A stretch of 64,000 nt of DNA from Promethearchaeota archaeon (lineage in GTDB: Archaea > Asgardarchaeota > Lokiarchaeia > Sigyniarchaeales > SOKP01), in the NCBI GenBank assembly GCA_019057865.1, contig JAHLWP010000005.1, positions 92,912 through 156,911 on the forward strand. Reading direction: 5' to 3'. Position 1 is the stretch's first letter, and every line of letters begins with the position of its first letter. The notes under the pieces were generated by a model. The model was given only the letters and a program-made list of their open reading frames with translations, ran no database searches and had not been told where the DNA came from. The position numbers and the translations under genes are program-made. Shown one piece after another: positions 1 through 8,750 of this stretch.

Positions 1-70
1 CTTGTTTAGCTTTTTCAATTAAATTCTTGTAAATTTTCTCTATTTCCTCTGTCCATTTAAATATTTCCAT
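1..70 (-). CDS. N-terminal fragment of next A-type ATPase subunit (probably subunit E)
   Basis: An ATG at 70-68 on the minus strand opens a frame that runs off the window edge, giving 23 charged residues beginning MEIFKWTEEIEKIYKNLIEK. It overlaps the 3' end of the AtpC gene by 14 bases, as is usual for translationally coupled ATPase subunits. A short Glu/Lys-rich amphipathic start right after K and C fits the stalk subunit E, but F or another subunit is equally possible from so little sequence. That a gene starts here is better supported than its identity. Confidence 0.5.
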   Translation of the reverse strand, partial: MEIFKWTEEIEKIYKNLIEKAKQ

Positions 71-1142
71 ATCTATCTTCTAATATCTCATACTTACCAT
101 GTAATAATTTAATAATATTAGGCATTATATCAAAAATTATTTCTTTTTCTTTTTTTAATATTAATTCTAATATCCTATATATAGTCAAATAACTAATATT
201 ATCAATCTTTACTTGGAATTTCTTAAAATAATAATTTTGGTATAACCCTTCAAGCGACCATTTTAAATGCCTTTCTTTCAACACTATTGGTATAAAAAGT
301 ATTTTTAATTCATCAATTTTTCTTAAATATTCTTCAAGCTTTACAAAAAATTCATTAGCGTTTTTTGAATTTAATAAAATTTTAATTTTCTCTTCATTAA
401 GAAATAAATAATTCTCTATCAAAAATTGTGATAATAAGTTTTTATCTATTTTATTTCTAATGCCCCTATAAATCATATTTAGATTATAAATTTCAGTTTT
501 ATAATCAATAAAAAGAGTTATCATCGCTTTTTCTTGTTTTTTGTAAATTATTTTGCTTTTTATTAAATCTTCATAGTATAACCGGTCTAAAAAGGCTTCT
601 AAAACAAAAATTTCATCGTTTTTTCTAAAATAGAGAATTCCCTCTCGTATAGCCCTATAATATTTCGTATTCTTAAAAAAAAATTGAATCTCATCTAAGG
701 AGGTCATTTCGAGCAAATCATTTATAAAATCAGTTTTTTCTAAATAATCTTCAACTAAAAAATTGATATTTTTTTCTTTATCTCTTCTACTCTTTCCAAT
801 TATCGATCCAATAATAATTTCTAAAATATTTTTAATCTCATACTTTAAAAGAAAAGCTTTTAAAAACTTTCTCATATGTTCAGGTGAATAGTATAAAATT
901 CTCCCAATTAATTTGATATAAATATGAAACAAAGCTTTTTCAATGTCTGAGATAGTTTCTTTTGTTATATTGATATCCGGGTAATAAGGTTTAATATAAT
1001 CTATAAAATCTTTAATTTTATTTATTTCCCTTAATTTTCTTAATGAGTTATCATCCATTATTAATTGTTTTAATAATGTTATTTTAACAAAAAGATACTC
1101 ATAGGTCGATAAAAATCGTATAACACTCGTAAAGAACACCAA
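57..1142 (-). CDS. atpC: A/V-type ATP synthase subunit C (V-ATPase subunit d family)
   Basis: This is the central-stalk connector of the A-type ATP synthase. It links the membrane rotor ring to the D/F shaft. The 361-residue length matches the family, and the all-helical pattern with repeated blocks such as YSPEHMRKFLKAFLLKYEIKN is typical of archaeal AtpC. It follows the proteolipid gene after about 25 bases and overlaps the next gene, so it is one operon. The start is uncertain. The 1142 start is TTG, a GTG follows at once, and an in-frame ATA precedes residues FLSTYEY, which look like the conserved N-terminus. The internal ATG at 1058 would delete this conserved part and is unlikely. Confidence 0.8.
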   Translation of the reverse strand: MVFFTSVIRFLSTYEYLFVKITLLKQLIMDDNSLRKLREINKIKDFIDYIKPYYPDINITKETISDIEKALFHIYIKLIGRILYYSPEHMRKFLKAFLLKYEIKNILEIIIGSIIGKSRRDKEKNINFLVEDYLEKTDFINDLLEMTSLDEIQFFFKNTKYYRAIREGILYFRKNDEIFVLEAFLDRLYYEDLIKSKIIYKKQEKAMITLFIDYKTEIYNLNMIYRGIRNKIDKNLLSQFLIENYLFLNEEKIKILLNSKNANEFFVKLEEYLRKIDELKILFIPIVLKERHLKWSLEGLYQNYYFKKFQVKIDNISYLTIYRILELILKKEKEIIFDIMPNIIKLLHGKYEILEDRYGNI

Positions 1143-1167
1143 AAATAAATTGATAAAACACTCTATA

Positions 1168-1533
1168 TTAAACGGGGGGGCTTGGAATTTTGGTCCATAA
1201 TAGTATAGCTACAATTAGTCCATAAACTGCTAATGCTTCTGCTAATGCCACGACTAAAAAAGCTTTAAAAAAGGATTCTTCACGTTCTGCAAGTGATGAT
1301 ATTGCTGCAGTACCTACTGTTTTTATTGCCCACGCACTTCCTATAACTGAGAAACCAACCGAAAGTGCTGCCGAGAGAGCTAAAGCGATAGTAGTCGGAG
1401 AGTTAAAGTATTCAATTGGTTCAGCTTGAGCAGAAGCAAATGATATCAATCCATCAACAGAAAAGAATACAGTTAATACTAGTATTATTTGAAACAAGCC
1501 AAGTAATAAGTAAAATTTTTTTTTACTATTCAT
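1168..1533 (-). CDS. atpK: A/V-type ATP synthase proteolipid subunit K (c ring)
   Basis: This is the rotor-ring subunit of the ATP synthase. From the ATG at 1533 it has a signal-peptide-like first helix ending in SFASAQA, then a two-helix hairpin with a polar loop (AEREES). The last helix holds the ion-carrying Glu in ALAEALAVYG. The residue after the Glu is Ala rather than Ser/Thr, and the first hairpin helix shows no Gln. The usual Na+-binding signature is therefore absent and H+ coupling is more likely (inference). In-frame GTG codons at 1548 and 1542 are alternative starts, but ATG gives a normal leader. It lies directly upstream of atpC. Confidence 0.88.
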   Translation of the reverse strand: MNSKKKFYLLLGLFQIILVLTVFFSVDGLISFASAQAEPIEYFNSPTTIALALSAALSVGFSVIGSAWAIKTVGTAAISSLAEREESFFKAFLVVALAEALAVYGLIVAILLWTKIPSPPV

Positions 1534-1654
1534 TTTATTCACATTCACTAATTTATGTAGTAAAATTAAATATCTTATAGAAAAAAAGGAAATCTTGCGT
1601 AAAAAGATTTCGAGATTTTTTATTATTAATTTAATTAATAAAAAGCTGAATAAT

Positions 1655-2293
1655 TTATTGATAAAGCAAGACTCTTATTAAATCTGTGAGAAAATGAATT
1701 CTATCTGCTAGCTGTTCAAGTAAAACGATACTATCACGAATTCTGAGGAGATTCCTTATATCTAAATCCTCATTAGAGTATAAATATTCAAGGAATTGCC
1801 TATAAATCGTATCAATTTCATTTTCAATTTCATGTATTTTAGTAGTGTTATCAAACACTGCTTCACGCTTATCTCTTAAGTTTTTTATCGTTGTTTTTAA
1901 AACAGCTGCCATTTCAATTATTTTATTAATCAATTTATTATATCTTTTCTTAATTTCTTTATCTAGTTTCCCATCAAATTTAATTTTAGGAAGCATATCA
2001 ACAAATTCAAGAGGGTAGTTAATCAAATTGTCCATTCTTAAGACTAAAGTCATATAATCTCCGACCCCTTGAGCTTCTGCCTCTGAAAATTCTTTAATTA
2101 ATTGAATTTTAATTGAATCTCCATCTTCTTCAGATAATTGCATTTTATTTTTCTTTTTTTCTAAATTATCTTTATTAGACTCATAATCTTCCGCCCAAGT
2201 GGTAAAATATACTGCCATATCACTAATAACCGTATAAATTATTCTAGAATGCTCAATAAGCCTAGTTATGATTTCTTCTTTAATTTTATTCAT
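1655..2293 (-). CDS. DUF47 / PhoU-like phosphate-transport regulator
   Basis: This 212-residue all-helical protein has the length and helical-bundle pattern of the DUF47 family (PhoU-like, usually partners of Pit phosphate transporters). Visible features are an N-terminal helix with repeated Ile/Leu, the segment AEAQGVGDYMTLVLRMDNL, and a C-terminal helix ending QLADRIHFLTDLIRVLLYQ. No Pit permease lies next to it; the neighbours are the ATPase operon and VIT1-like genes. The role in phosphate uptake control is inferred from the family. It could be co-transcribed with the ATPase genes, but about 120 bases separate them. Confidence 0.75.
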   Translation of the reverse strand: MNKIKEEIITRLIEHSRIIYTVISDMAVYFTTWAEDYESNKDNLEKKKNKMQLSEEDGDSIKIQLIKEFSEAEAQGVGDYMTLVLRMDNLINYPLEFVDMLPKIKFDGKLDKEIKKRYNKLINKIIEMAAVLKTTIKNLRDKREAVFDNTTKIHEIENEIDTIYRQFLEYLYSNEDLDIRNLLRIRDSIVLLEQLADRIHFLTDLIRVLLYQ

Positions 2294-2462
2294 ATTATTA
2301 TAGTATCAAGTTTTTTATTTTTAAATATAATATATAAAAGAAACATTAAAAAAAATAGTTTTTATTTCTGAATTATATTAAATTTATATAGATAATATTA
2401 TAATATTCTATTATAAAGGTTATAATACAATCTAATAACTTCTTCATAAAAGGTAAAAAAAA

Positions 2463-3185
2463 ATACTGTCTGAAATTAGAAAAAGGATTAATACTTATAA
2501 CCAAATAACAAATTTCAGTGAAATTGCACGTAGATATTTTATTAATAATTTTTACGATGGGGCATTAACAGTTTTAGGAATCATCTTAGGATTCTTTGTG
2601 GTAGTGCTTAAAAACCCTCATCAACCTACTATTCCTTCTTTATACATTGCATTACCAGGACTTGGAACCTCAATATCAATGTTTATTTCAGGAGTATCTG
2701 GATCTTATCTTTCTGAGGGAGCTGAACTAAGTAAAAAGCGTGCTGATTTAAATATGGCAATGGGTATAATCGAAAGTGAGACTATAGAAGAAGATCTTGA
2801 TATAAAAAAGCAAGAAGAGGAATTAAAAAAAGCAATGTTAAGTAAAGTAAAAATAAAAGTTAATAAAAGTGAAGGTAAAAAAAGAAGAGTAAAAAAAACA
2901 ATTCATGAAAAAGCTCAGAATTTCGCAGGGAAATTTGTTGCTTTAGTAAATGGTTTTGCACCACTTTTAGGAGGTTTAATTCCTTTAATTCCCTTTGTAT
3001 TTGTAAATAATGCAAATTTCATGACATTTATTTATTCATTTATAATTATATTCTTGTGTATTGTTTTATTAGGAATATTTTTGGGAAGAATTTCAAATGT
3101 ATCGATTATAAAAAATATTCTACAAATGTTATTTGCCTTTATAGCTACAATGATTGTTGTTATAATTTTCTTGGGGATCTTTTAG
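2463..3185 (+). CDS. VIT1/CCC1-family membrane protein with non-canonical start
   Basis: This is a polytopic membrane protein of the VIT1/CCC1 (vacuolar iron transporter-like) family. It shares SEIARR, DGALT and a GxxLGFF helix with the next gene, then a charged Lys-rich loop and three C-terminal membrane helices. The GTG at 2598 cannot be the real start, because the conserved EIARRYFINNFYDGALT segment is encoded in the same frame upstream. Back to the in-frame stop at 2454 there is no ATG, GTG or TTG. The candidates are ATA at 2463 (behind an AAAAGGT stretch) and CTG at 2466. Substrate is unknown; Fe/Mn is the family guess. A homopolymer error in the A9 run at 2455-2463 is an alternative. 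Confidence 0.7.
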   Translation: MLSEIRKRINTYNQITNFSEIARRYFINNFYDGALTVLGIILGFFVVVLKNPHQPTIPSLYIALPGLGTSISMFISGVSGSYLSEGAELSKKRADLNMAMGIIESETIEEDLDIKKQEEELKKAMLSKVKIKVNKSEGKKRRVKKTIHEKAQNFAGKFVALVNGFAPLLGGLIPLIPFVFVNNANFMTFIYSFIIIFLCIVLLGIFLGRISNVSIIKNILQMLFAFIATMIVVIIFLGIF

Positions 3186-3309
3186 ATACATTAAATAGAT
3201 TTTAATAATATTCGAATTTTTCGACTTTAACTTAATAATTATAATATGGAGAAGATTGAATTAAATGATTTTTAAAAATATATTCAAAAATTGGTGAAAG
3301 TATTCAGAA

Positions 3310-3945
3310 ATGTCTGATTTGGGAGAAATTGCTAGAAGAAAATTTTTTAACAGTTGTTTTGATGGAGCTCTAACTTGTGCAGGTATCGTTAGCGGGTTTT
3401 TTATTATGTTCTTGAGTGAACCTACAAGAAATGTTCCTAATACAGTAATTATTACAGGATTTGCTACAGCACTAGCTATTGGAATAAGTGGTTTATGGGG
3501 TGCTTTTCTTTCTGAAGAAGCTGAACGTAAAAAGAAAATTACAGATATGAAAAAAGAGATGGCAATAATTGAGACTGATGATGAGGAAACAATAGATCAT
3601 TCAGAGAATAATATTAAAAAAACAAAAAAGAAGAAAAAGAAGAAAATAAAGCCTACTTTACTTGAAAGAGCAGAATATTTTGCTACAATTGTAGCTTCTT
3701 TGGTTGATGGAGGTGCACCAGTTCTAGGATCTTCTCTTCCATTAGTTCCATTTTTCTTCGGTACAGTATTAACACCTATACATTTTATAATCTCATATAT
3801 TGTATTAGTAGGCTTGCTTGTATATCTAGGAGTTTTTCTAGGAAAAATATCCGGGGGAGGACGAGTTAGATATGCAATACATCTAGTTACCGCTGGTGTC
3901 GTGACACTTATTGTATCTATATTACTAGGTAAAATTGCAGGATAA
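3310..3945 (+). CDS. VIT1/CCC1-family membrane protein
   Basis: This is the paralogue of the preceding gene, with a clear ATG. It begins MSDLGEIARRKFFNSCFDG and has two N-terminal membrane helices, a SEEAERKKK cytoplasmic segment, a Lys-rich loop around residues 95-120 and three further helices. The family moves Fe2+/Mn2+ out of the cytosol in eukaryotes; archaeal members are largely uncharacterised. The tandem arrangement and matching architecture point to a local duplication. The two proteins could form a heteromer (inference). Confidence 0.75.
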   Translation: MSDLGEIARRKFFNSCFDGALTCAGIVSGFFIMFLSEPTRNVPNTVIITGFATALAIGISGLWGAFLSEEAERKKKITDMKKEMAIIETDDEETIDHSENNIKKTKKKKKKKIKPTLLERAEYFATIVASLVDGGAPVLGSSLPLVPFFFGTVLTPIHFIISYIVLVGLLVYLGVFLGKISGGGRVRYAIHLVTAGVVTLIVSILLGKIAG

Positions 3946-4020
3946 GTTTTATTCTATTATCAAAAATTTTATTTTCTGGATTTCATTTTTATATGTAAAA
4001 AAAACAAAGGAACAGATCAA

Positions 4021-4797
4021 ATGCATTTTATTGGGATAGATATTGGGTCATTGGCGACAAAAATAGTCTTATTGAATAATAGTGATTTAATCGACTATCG
4101 AACAGAACGATCTACATTTGATTTCAAAAGAATAGGACATAATTTATTTAAGGAGCTTTTAGAAAAGAATAACTTAAAAAAAGATGATGTTTTTGTTATG
4201 AGCACTGGCTATGGAAGAAATACAATAGATATTGCGGATGACCGAATTACTGAGATTACTGCTCATGCTCGTGGAGGGCAATTTTTCTTTCCAGATGCTC
4301 ACTCGGTTATAGATATAGGGGGGCAAGATAGTAAGGCTATTGTTATGTCTCAGAAAACTGGGAATGTAATTGATTTTCAAATGAATGATAAATGCGCAGC
4401 AGGAACTGGAAGGTTTCTTGAAGTCATGGCACATGCATTAGAGGTCCCAATTAATAAATTTGGAGACTTATCCTTGAATTCAACTAAACCTGCCGCTATT
4501 AGTTCTACATGTACTGTTTTTGCAGAGAGTGAAGTTATCAGTCTTTTTGCTAGAGGAGCCTCTAAGCAAGACATAGCAAGTGGAATTCATAAATCCATAG
4601 CAAGAAGAGTTGCAGGTATGGCAAAACGTATTGGGGTTGGACCTAAACTAGTTTTTTGTGGTGGAGTCGCTAAAAATCCTGCGGTTAAAAAATATTTAGA
4701 AGAAGAACTAGGATTCGAGATAGTTAGTCCAAAATACCCTCAATTAACAGGGGCTATTGGAGCTGCTTTAATAGCTCAAGAAAATCAAAGTAATTAA
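4021..4797 (+). CDS. 2-hydroxyacyl-CoA dehydratase activator ATPase (HgdC/BcrA-BadF family)
   Basis: This ATPase carries a [4Fe-4S] cluster at the dimer interface and injects one high-energy electron into the dehydratase. The N-terminal phosphate-binding motif GIDIGSLATK, the second motif IDIGGQDSK and the adenosine motif FCGGVAKN are all present. The two cluster cysteines are C125 (NDKCAAGTG) and C164 (SSTCTVFAESE), in the spacing known for HgdC. At 258 residues it has normal length. Only one ATPase subunit is present, which favours a 2-hydroxyacyl-CoA dehydratase over a benzoyl-CoA reductase with two ATPase subunits. A TTTTATATG element about 30 bases upstream suggests a promoter. Confidence 0.9.
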   Translation: MHFIGIDIGSLATKIVLLNNSDLIDYRTERSTFDFKRIGHNLFKELLEKNNLKKDDVFVMSTGYGRNTIDIADDRITEITAHARGGQFFFPDAHSVIDIGGQDSKAIVMSQKTGNVIDFQMNDKCAAGTGRFLEVMAHALEVPINKFGDLSLNSTKPAAISSTCTVFAESEVISLFARGASKQDIASGIHKSIARRVAGMAKRIGVGPKLVFCGGVAKNPAVKKYLEEELGFEIVSPKYPQLTGAIGAALIAQENQSN

Positions 4798-4908
4798 ACA
4801 TTATTTGATTTTAAAATTATTATAATACTCATTATTTTTTTAATCAGTAACTTTTTTGAAGAATTACCTCTTTTTTGATAAATAATTCAATAATTTTTAG
4901 ATAATACA

Positions 4909-6045
4909 ATGGATGATTTAGAAATATTATCAGAATATTCATTATATCTCAAAGATAAAAAAGAAGAAGGAAAAAAAGTAATTGGATTCATTGCTCATGA
5001 TAATATACCTGAAGAATTAATAGATGCTGCTGGATTTATTCCATTGAGAATGATATTTGCAGGAAATGATGAATTGATGAATGCTAGTCATGATTACCTA
5101 CCACCTTCGACTTGTGCATTTGCCCAATCTTCCATTGGATTGTTCTCATTAAAACCAAGCCAATTTAATTTTTTAAATTTATTAGAATACTTTATTGTAT
5201 CAAACCATTGCGTATCTGATATATGTGCTTCTGAAATAATCTCAAGATATTTTAATATCCCACGATTAAACTTCTATATTTCATATACTAAGAATGATAA
5301 TAGTTTAAAATATTTTAAATTAGAATTAATGGATTTGAAGCAACAGCTTGAAAAAATAAGGGGGAGCGAAATACCAAGTGAAGACTTGAGGGAGAGTATA
5401 ATAAAATATAATAAGTTTAAGAAAAGACTTCTAGAAATAAATAATTTAAATATTAAGAGTTCCGAAAAGTTAAGGATATTCCAAATAGCAATGTTAATTG
5501 GTCCCGAATTTCTCCCTAAATTAGATGAGATTCTACATGAATTTAGAGAAAAAACACCTCAAGAACCTAATAAAACAAAGGATCTAATTGTTACCGGATG
5601 TTCAATATTTATAAATGATTTTCTAATTGATTTAATAGAAGAAAGTGGAGGAAATGTTGCTTTTTTTGATACTTGGATTGGAAACAGTTATTTATCACAA
5701 ACTTTTGAAGAGGAGAAATTAAATTCAGAACTAGATCCTTTAGATCTATTAGTTCATAGATTTAAAAACAATATTTATGGAGATCATTCTGTCCCTAATT
5801 ACTTAGAATTAAAAATTTCCCAAATTGAAAAGATTTATCACGATTACAAGCAGAAAACTGGAAAGAAATTAGGAGTTATAAATCATATTATTAAATTTTG
5901 TGATCACATTTCAATTATGTCTGCTCATTTTAAAAATCAATTACAAGAAAAAGGGATTCGCGTTTTAAATTTAGAAAGAGATTATTCAAGAGCTAATCGA
6001 GGTCAATTATCTACTCGAATAGAAGCATTCATGGAGATGTTGTAA
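4909..6045 (+). CDS. 2-hydroxyacyl-CoA dehydratase component D, subunit 1 (HgdB/FldC-like)
   Basis: Together with the next gene this should form the Fe-S heterodimer that removes water from a 2-hydroxyacyl-CoA. The 378 residues show the family pattern: an N-terminal Rossmann-like half with IPEELIDAAGFIPLR, cysteines in PPSTCAFAQS and NHCVSDICASE, VTGCSIFINDF in the second half, and the C-terminal INHIIKFCDH with ERDYSRANRGQLSTRIEAFME. It sits 110 bases after the activator gene and 2 bases before its partner, so co-expression is likely. The acyl substrate cannot be told from the sequence. Confidence 0.87.
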   Translation: MDDLEILSEYSLYLKDKKEEGKKVIGFIAHDNIPEELIDAAGFIPLRMIFAGNDELMNASHDYLPPSTCAFAQSSIGLFSLKPSQFNFLNLLEYFIVSNHCVSDICASEIISRYFNIPRLNFYISYTKNDNSLKYFKLELMDLKQQLEKIRGSEIPSEDLRESIIKYNKFKKRLLEINNLNIKSSEKLRIFQIAMLIGPEFLPKLDEILHEFREKTPQEPNKTKDLIVTGCSIFINDFLIDLIEESGGNVAFFDTWIGNSYLSQTFEEEKLNSELDPLDLLVHRFKNNIYGDHSVPNYLELKISQIEKIYHDYKQKTGKKLGVINHIIKFCDHISIMSAHFKNQLQEKGIRVLNLERDYSRANRGQLSTRIEAFMEML

Positions 6046-6047
6046 AA

Positions 6048-7406
6048 ATGAGTTTAATAGCTGATGATATCATTCAATTCTCATCTGTATTAAGAATTGC
6101 TTACAATCTATTAGCAGGAAGAGACTATTTAAAGAGAAAGAAGTTCCGGGAAAAGAAAAAATTAATATCAGTTGCTCTACCCTTTTCAGATTTAATCTAT
6201 GGATTTCCTGATTTAGTCCCTGTTTTTCCGATAAGGATGCATGCCTTTAAAATCCATAAATATCTCACATATCTCTCTTTAGGCTCTGATATTTTTGGGT
6301 GGAAGCGTGTTTCTAAATTTTTAAGCTTTGTAAAAAATCTTGGAATTAGTGAAGCAAGTAGAATCATCGAAGAAATCATTGGTGATGTGATAGATACTGT
6401 TAATGATAAATATAATGAAATGTATGACCTTGGAATAGAAAGTGGCATTCCGAATGATTTTTGTTATGGAATAAAGTCTCTCTATGGTATGCATGTGAGT
6501 AAGGGAAAGAATGTAGAAGCTACTTTGAATTACACAATTCGATGCAGTGCATGGAATAAGTATTTAGAATCCTTGAAAACGATTAAAAATCCTGCTAAAC
6601 AGGTCTGGATTGACATTCCTCCGAGAAACATTGGTAATGCCTTAGAATTATTAACAGAAAATATTTATGATGCTATTAGAGAATTAGAAAAGATAAGTGG
6701 AAATAATTATGATAAAAATATTTTGCGAAATCATTTTCAAGTAGCCAATGAAATAAGGAAATATTACAAAACAATTCTATATGAAATAAGCACATCTGAT
6801 TTTTATCCCTGTAATCCTGCCACATTTAGTGAAATATTAGTAATTTTAAATAATAGTTTTCAAGATTATAATTCCAATGCAAATCGATATAGAGATAACA
6901 TGTCATCATTAGTAAATGAAATGAAAGAGAGAATTAGAAATAAAATTGGAATGGACGTAAGTAAAATGCCACGAATCCTAGTTACACCCATGTTTGGTGG
7001 TTGGGAACCAAAAAGCCATGAAATAATCTATGAATTAGGGGGTCGGGCATTATATGCTGATTGGGACATGCTATTACTCTTGGAAGAAATACCTATCTCA
7101 AAATTCTCGGATCCTGTAGAAGCATATGCTCAATTTCTATTGAATGCTACTAAGACAGGAATCGGGTGTGACAATGACACCCTTACAGATTCTTACATAA
7201 GATTGGCTAAACAATTAAAAGCTGAAGGTCTTGTTTTTATTCAATTATTTGGTTGCCATTCAATTTCAAATTGCTATGCAATGCTTAAAGAAAAAATTCG
7301 CAGAGACCTAGAAATTCCGAGCATTGCTTTAACATTTAATAAAATTGGAGAGAATGTAGAGCAAGTTAAAACGCGCTTAGGAGCTTTTATGGAGATGTTT
7401 AATTAA
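6048..7406 (+). CDS. 2-hydroxyacyl-CoA dehydratase component D, subunit 2 (HgdA-like)
   Basis: The second dehydratase subunit is 452 residues, with an insertion-rich N-terminal part typical of the larger subunit. Candidate cluster or active-site cysteines lie in PNDFCYGIKSLYGMH, TIRCSAWNKY, FYPCNPATFSE and FGCHSISNCYAM. The ending KIGENVEQVKTRLGAFMEMF is the family terminus. It starts 2 bases after the stop of the upstream subunit. A close paralogue lies at 11817-13166, so two alternative pairings with the first subunit are possible. Whether the substrate is an amino-acid-derived 2-hydroxyacyl-CoA is unknown. Confidence 0.85.
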   Translation: MSLIADDIIQFSSVLRIAYNLLAGRDYLKRKKFREKKKLISVALPFSDLIYGFPDLVPVFPIRMHAFKIHKYLTYLSLGSDIFGWKRVSKFLSFVKNLGISEASRIIEEIIGDVIDTVNDKYNEMYDLGIESGIPNDFCYGIKSLYGMHVSKGKNVEATLNYTIRCSAWNKYLESLKTIKNPAKQVWIDIPPRNIGNALELLTENIYDAIRELEKISGNNYDKNILRNHFQVANEIRKYYKTILYEISTSDFYPCNPATFSEILVILNNSFQDYNSNANRYRDNMSSLVNEMKERIRNKIGMDVSKMPRILVTPMFGGWEPKSHEIIYELGGRALYADWDMLLLLEEIPISKFSDPVEAYAQFLLNATKTGIGCDNDTLTDSYIRLAKQLKAEGLVFIQLFGCHSISNCYAMLKEKIRRDLEIPSIALTFNKIGENVEQVKTRLGAFMEMFN

Positions 7407-7470
7407 ATTCACAAAAATAGTAAATGTAAACTCTGATTAACTAGGAAAAAAATGAAAGATAAGGAATAAA

Positions 7471-7812
7471 ATAAAATATGATAAGCTTTTTGTGTATGGT
7501 ACATTGCAGCATGGACAAAGCAGACATTACATTCTCCAACATTTGAAGTTTGAAAAAGCTGTATTACCAAAGTATAGAAAAGTTTCTCCCCCCTCCTTAG
7601 GATTTCCATTCATTATACGTGATGAAAACTCACAAGTGAATGGTGAAATTTATTACGGTCTAGATGATGAATTATTTCAATCATTAGATCTTATTGAAGG
7701 AGAAGGTTCTTTATATCACAGAATTTTAGTAAAAGTGAAACCACAAAATAGACAGGAAATAGAATGCTTTGTTTATTATCCTGATAAAAGACTTATTAAT
7801 AGTTATTTATAA
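7471..7812 (+). CDS. Gamma-glutamylcyclotransferase-like (GGCT/AIG2) protein, ATA start
   Basis: This small cyclotransferase-fold protein has the hallmark FVYGTLQHG near the N-terminus, followed by PPSLGFPFI, VNGEIYYGLDD and the conserved acidic DLIEGEG. Members cleave gamma-glutamyl groups to 5-oxoproline or act on related amide linkages. The GTG at 7492 would cut the first strand (KLFVYGTL). Upstream the frame reads KYDKLF and the only plausible initiator is ATA at 7471, just behind an AAGGAA stretch; an in-frame TGA lies at 7453. It is directly followed by a glutamine amidotransferase, hinting at gamma-glutamyl metabolism (inference). Confidence 0.72.
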   Translation: MKYDKLFVYGTLQHGQSRHYILQHLKFEKAVLPKYRKVSPPSLGFPFIIRDENSQVNGEIYYGLDDELFQSLDLIEGEGSLYHRILVKVKPQNRQEIECFVYYPDKRLINSYL

Positions 7813-7815
7813 TTA

Positions 7816-8574
7816 ATGTGGGGATTTATTATGGAAGAGAGAAATGAAATTAATAACGTAGAAAAAAAAAAGATAAGTCTTATTGATAATTATCCAATTG
7901 GTTTTCCGACAGACAGGATTTCGAGAATCGAATCGATTTTAAATGAGAGTATTGCTAATATTAAGGTTGAGACAGTAAATTTTTCTAAATTAAGTTTAAA
8001 AAATCTAGAGGATTGTATTGGTATAATTTTATCTGGCTCCATTTTAAACGTTTCTGATTTCTATTATAATGACAGATTGAGAGATTATTTCAAACAAGAA
8101 TTAGAATTAATAAGATATTTTAACCAAATACCGATTTTAGGAGTTTGTTTTGGATTTCATATTACAGCGTATGCATTTGGTGGCCAAGTATGCAGGATGC
8201 GGATACCTGGTTTATTAGGAGGAAAAATTATATTTATTCTATTAAAGGAAACTGATGATTTGATAACAAAAAAAAACATACCTGTTGATATATTCCACAG
8301 GGATTTTGTCTCTCCAAATGATTCAAAAATTCAAAATTCTTTTGAAATAAATTGTACAACGAGAATAAAAGGATATAAATTAATACAATATATTCGACAT
8401 AAAGAAAGACCTATTTTTGGTATCCAATTTCACCCCGAAACTCATGAATCTTATCATTTTCGCTCAAGTATTTACGATGAGAGGATAATTGCTAAGACAA
8501 TAGAAATCGGACAAGAAGTTATTAATAATTTTGCATGGCTTAGTCTACATAAGCATAATTCCAAAAATCTATAG
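7816..8574 (+). CDS. Class I glutamine amidotransferase-like protein
   Basis: This stand-alone GATase1 domain of 252 residues has the nucleophile elbow ILGVCFGFH (C111 counted from the first ATG) and the H206-x-E208 pair in GIQFHPETHE. It should hydrolyse glutamine, or act as a gamma-glutamyl hydrolase. No synthetase partner is adjacent; the gene 3 bases upstream encodes a GGCT-like protein. An alternative ATG at 7831 (MEERNE) gives a more usual N-terminus. The substrate is unknown. The GMP-synthase amidotransferase subunit is a possibility but the sequence is not close to its typical form. Confidence 0.75.
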   Translation: MWGFIMEERNEINNVEKKKISLIDNYPIGFPTDRISRIESILNESIANIKVETVNFSKLSLKNLEDCIGIILSGSILNVSDFYYNDRLRDYFKQELELIRYFNQIPILGVCFGFHITAYAFGGQVCRMRIPGLLGGKIIFILLKETDDLITKKNIPVDIFHRDFVSPNDSKIQNSFEINCTTRIKGYKLIQYIRHKERPIFGIQFHPETHESYHFRSSIYDERIIAKTIEIGQEVINNFAWLSLHKHNSKNL

Positions 8575-8750
8575 AAAGAATGGTTATTATGATTAATATA
8601 TTTAATGGTAATTTCAATTTTTTGTATTAAAGGATAAAAAACAAGATTATCCTATGGAATAGACATTATTCGACTAATTTATTGAGAGTAAAAGATTATT
8701 TTTTTATTTCATTTTAAGTTCCAAATTAAAAAATAGATTCAATTTTTATC

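Noticed and set aside
2598..2600. GTG at 2598 as the start of the VIT1-like protein
   Set aside because: It would delete the first membrane helix and residues conserved in the adjacent paralogue.
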